NCBI GenBank assembly: GCA_964036045.1
Contig: OZ038397.1
Location: 22,722,032 to 22,786,031 of the forward strand
Source: Eutreptiella sp. 'Long Island Sound 2002'
Taxonomy: Eukaryota; Euglenozoa; Euglenophyceae; Eutreptiales; Eutreptiaceae
Length of the DNA stretch: 64,000 nucleotides
Reading direction: 5' to 3'
Positions within the stretch are counted from its first letter, which is position 1. Each line of letters opens with the position of its first letter. Both the position numbers and the translations under genes were made by a program. Shown here one piece after another: positions 62,801 through 64,000 of this stretch. Below the pieces are notes generated by a model. The model was not told where the DNA came from. It did not search any database and saw nothing but the letters and a program-made list of their open reading frames with translations.

Positions 62801-64000
62801 CCGATTCTGGTTTTCCACAAAACGAGAATTCTCCCGTTCCCATTTTCCGTAAAACGAGAATTCTCGGATAAAAAAAAAAAATCCTCCGATTCTGGTTTTC
62901 CACAAAGCGAGAATTCTCGGATGAAAAAAAAAAAAAAACAAAAAATTCTCCGATTCCGGTTTTCCACAAAACGAGAATTCTCCAGTTCCCGTTTTCCACA
63001 AAACGAGAATGCTCCGTTTCCACAAAACGAGAATTCTCGGATAAAAAAAAAAAAAATTCTCCGATTCTGGTTTTCCACAATACGAGAATTCTCGAATAAA
63101 AAAAAAATAAATAAAATAAAAAAATTCTCCAATTCTGGTATTCCACAAAACGAGAATTCTCGGATAAAGAAAAAAAAAATTCTCCAATTCTGGTTCTCTA
63201 CAAAGCGAGAATTCTCCGGTTCCCGTTTTCCACAACACGAGAATTCTCGGATAAAAAAAAAAAAAGTTCTCCGATTCTGGTTTTCCACAATACGAGAATT
63301 TTGGGATAAAAAAAAAAAGAAAAAAATTTCTCCAATTCTGGTTTTCCACAAAACGAGAATTCTCGGATGAAAAAAAAAAAAAAATTCTTGGATTCTGGTT
63401 TTCCACAATAGGAGAATTCTCTGATAAAAAAAAAAAAACAAAAAAAAAATCCTCCAATTCTGGTTTTTCACAAAACGAGAATCTTCCCGTTCCCGTTTTC
63501 CACAAAACGAGAATTCTCGGATTAAAAAAAAAAAATTCTCCAATTCTGGTTTTCCACAAAACGAGAATTCTCGGATGAAAAAAAAAAAAAATTCTTGGAT
63601 TCTGGTTTTCCACAATAGGAGAATTCTCTGATAAAAAAAAAAACAAAAAAAAAATCCTCCAATTCTGGTTTTTCACAAAACCAGAATCCTCCCGTTCCCG
63701 TTTTCCGAGAAAACGAGAATTCTCGGATTAAAAAAAAAAAATAAAAAAAAATTCTTGGATTCTGGTTTTCCACAATAGGAGAATTCTCGGATAAAAGAAA
63801 AAAAATAAAATAAAAACTCTCCGATTCTGGTTTTCCACAAAACGAGAATTCTCCCGTTCCCATTTTCCACAACACGAGAATTCTCGGATAAAAAAAAAAA
63901 AAAATTCTCCGATTCTGGTTTTCCACAATACGAGAATTCTCGGATGGAAAAAAAAAAAATTCTCCAATTCTGGTTTTTCACAAAACGAGAATTCTCCAGA
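62801..64000. repeat. Right-edge satellite, irregular domain III units
   Basis: A-linked units with TTCTTGGATTCTGG and CACAATAGGAG monomers repeated near 63385, 63592 and 63755, and long mixed linkers such as A-run with C, G or T interruptions. Two copies of a ~215-bp segment (about 63340-63550 and 63555-63765) are recognisable. A fully paired CTGG/CCAG inverted repeat lies at 63662-63687. The array runs off the window. Confidence 0.83.

Larger units (their letters stand above)
33870..63040. repeat. Short-monomer (24-bp) cassettes of domain III
   Basis: A recurring cassette: CACAAAATGAGAATTC monomer, CCCG monomer with CCACCAAACGAG, a 24-bp monomer (TTCTCCGT, TTCCACAA, AACGAGAA), then a GGATGAAAA linker. 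It is often followed by CCGATTCCGG, GAGAGTTCTCC, GAGAATGCTCC and a second 24-bp monomer. Cassettes start near 35800, 37401, 38920, 40287, 41753, 43714, 44113, 45230, 46917, 48517, 50338, 52108, 53991, 56088, 58753, 59681, 61097 and 62508, with shorter forms near 33870, 39480, 42305, 47521 and 57017. The 24-bp monomer is the 32-bp monomer minus one octamer. Isolated 24-bp monomers also occur in domains I and II (for example 3473-3496). Confidence 0.85.
1..64000. repeat. Tandem satellite array, 32-bp monomer, fills the window
   Basis: Every part of the window is built from variants of one 32-bp monomer. The clean reference copy is 596-627: left arm ATTCTCGTTTT (603-613), loop CCAC (614-617), right arm AAAACGAGAAT (618-628, one base into the next copy), then TCTCGG. 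The arms are exact reverse complements. Where copies join, CGAGAATTCTCG forms a 12-bp palindrome with a central EcoRI site, so the array is cut by EcoRI at almost every monomer. The monomer has three CpG sites and no stop codon in any of six frames. Common variants change the left arm (CTGG or CCCG for CTCG), while the right arm stays nearly constant. No unique sequence interrupts the array. Satellite identity is seen directly; a heterochromatic location is inferred. I do not recognise it as a named satellite family. Confidence 0.97.
33601..64000. repeat. Domain III: AATACGAG sub-family with short-monomer cassettes
   Basis: Composite A-linked units continue, but the typical first monomer of a unit now ends CACAATACGAG instead of CACAAAACGAG. 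New linkers appear: GGATTAAAA, GGATGAAAA...AACAAAA, GGATAAAAAAGAAAA and A-run-G-A-run. There are no GAGGAAGA linkers, no ATGGGG linkers and no 346-bp blocks. Units with CCCGTTCCCG-TTTTCGACAAAACGAG and GGTTTTTCACAAAACGAG monomers are common. The change in sub-family happens within a few hundred bases near 33.6-33.9 kb. It runs to the right edge of the window and is probably cut there. Confidence 0.88.

Noticed and set aside
1-64000. CRISPR array (about 32-bp palindromic repeat)
   Set aside because: Repeat length and dyad resemble a CRISPR repeat, but there are no unique spacers. Copies are contiguous or separated by A-runs, and no cas genes are present.
1-64000. Intrinsic terminators on the minus strand (hairpin followed by T-run)
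   Set aside because: On the minus strand each hairpin is followed about 10 bases later by a T-run, but the pattern repeats every ~83 bp throughout, the gap is too long, and there is no gene to terminate.
2427-64000. A-tracts as poly(A) tails of SINE or LINE insertions
   Set aside because: What precedes each A-run is ordinary satellite monomer. There is no RNA polymerase III promoter box, no reverse-transcriptase coding sequence and no element body.
1-64000. Telomeric repeat, rDNA, tRNA or histone cluster
   Set aside because: No TTAGGG-type repeat, no rRNA-like or tRNA-like sequence, and no non-repetitive segment large enough to hold a gene.

Overview
The whole 64-kb window is one uninterrupted tandem satellite. 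I see no protein-coding gene, RNA gene, transposon body, CRISPR array or other unique sequence in it. A long, hierarchically amplified array with homopolymer A-tracts points to eukaryotic heterochromatin (centromeric, subtelomeric, B or sex chromosome), but nothing identifies the species or the chromosomal position. The very long reading frames, especially on the minus strand, are a by-product of the repeat. Its 32-bp unit has no stop codon in any of six frames, and the A-tract linkers put stops mainly in plus-strand frames.

The architecture is nested. (1) An 8-bp sub-unit: the 32-bp monomer is four octamers, the second being a near copy of the first and the fourth the exact reverse complement of the second. 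(2) The 32-bp monomer (reference copy 596-627), with two dyads: an 11-bp-arm inverted repeat around CCAC, and a 12-bp palindrome centred on an EcoRI site. (3) A roughly 81-88-bp composite unit: two monomer types, then a 9-bp partial monomer ending GGAT, then an A-tract of about 8-16 A. (4) A-tract-free blocks, most exactly 346 bp long, recurring between 4 and 33 kb. (5) Higher-order repeats (HORs) of 0.4-4 kb. (6) A super-duplication with an offset of about 11.3 kb.

Layout: 1-565, A-linked satellite. 566-2426, a pure 32-bp array with no A-tracts. 2427-12000 (domain I), A-linked units with GAGGAAGA purine linkers and a tandem HOR of about 2.9 kb. 12001-33600 (domain II), A-linked units with ATGGGG linkers, recurrent 346-bp blocks, the 11.3-kb super-duplication and a tandem 1.89-kb HOR. 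33600-64000 (domain III), a different sub-family with AATACGAG right arms and 24-bp short-monomer cassettes, no 346-bp blocks and no purine linkers, carrying HORs of about 1.52, 0.40, 3.7 and 1.42 kb.

No genes work together here. What can be read is the array's history: slippage at octamer and monomer scale, A-tract insertion or expansion, and unequal exchange or replication-based amplification at kilobase scale. HOR edges are by-eye estimates, good to tens of bases. A-tract lengths and large near-identical copies also depend on assembly quality.
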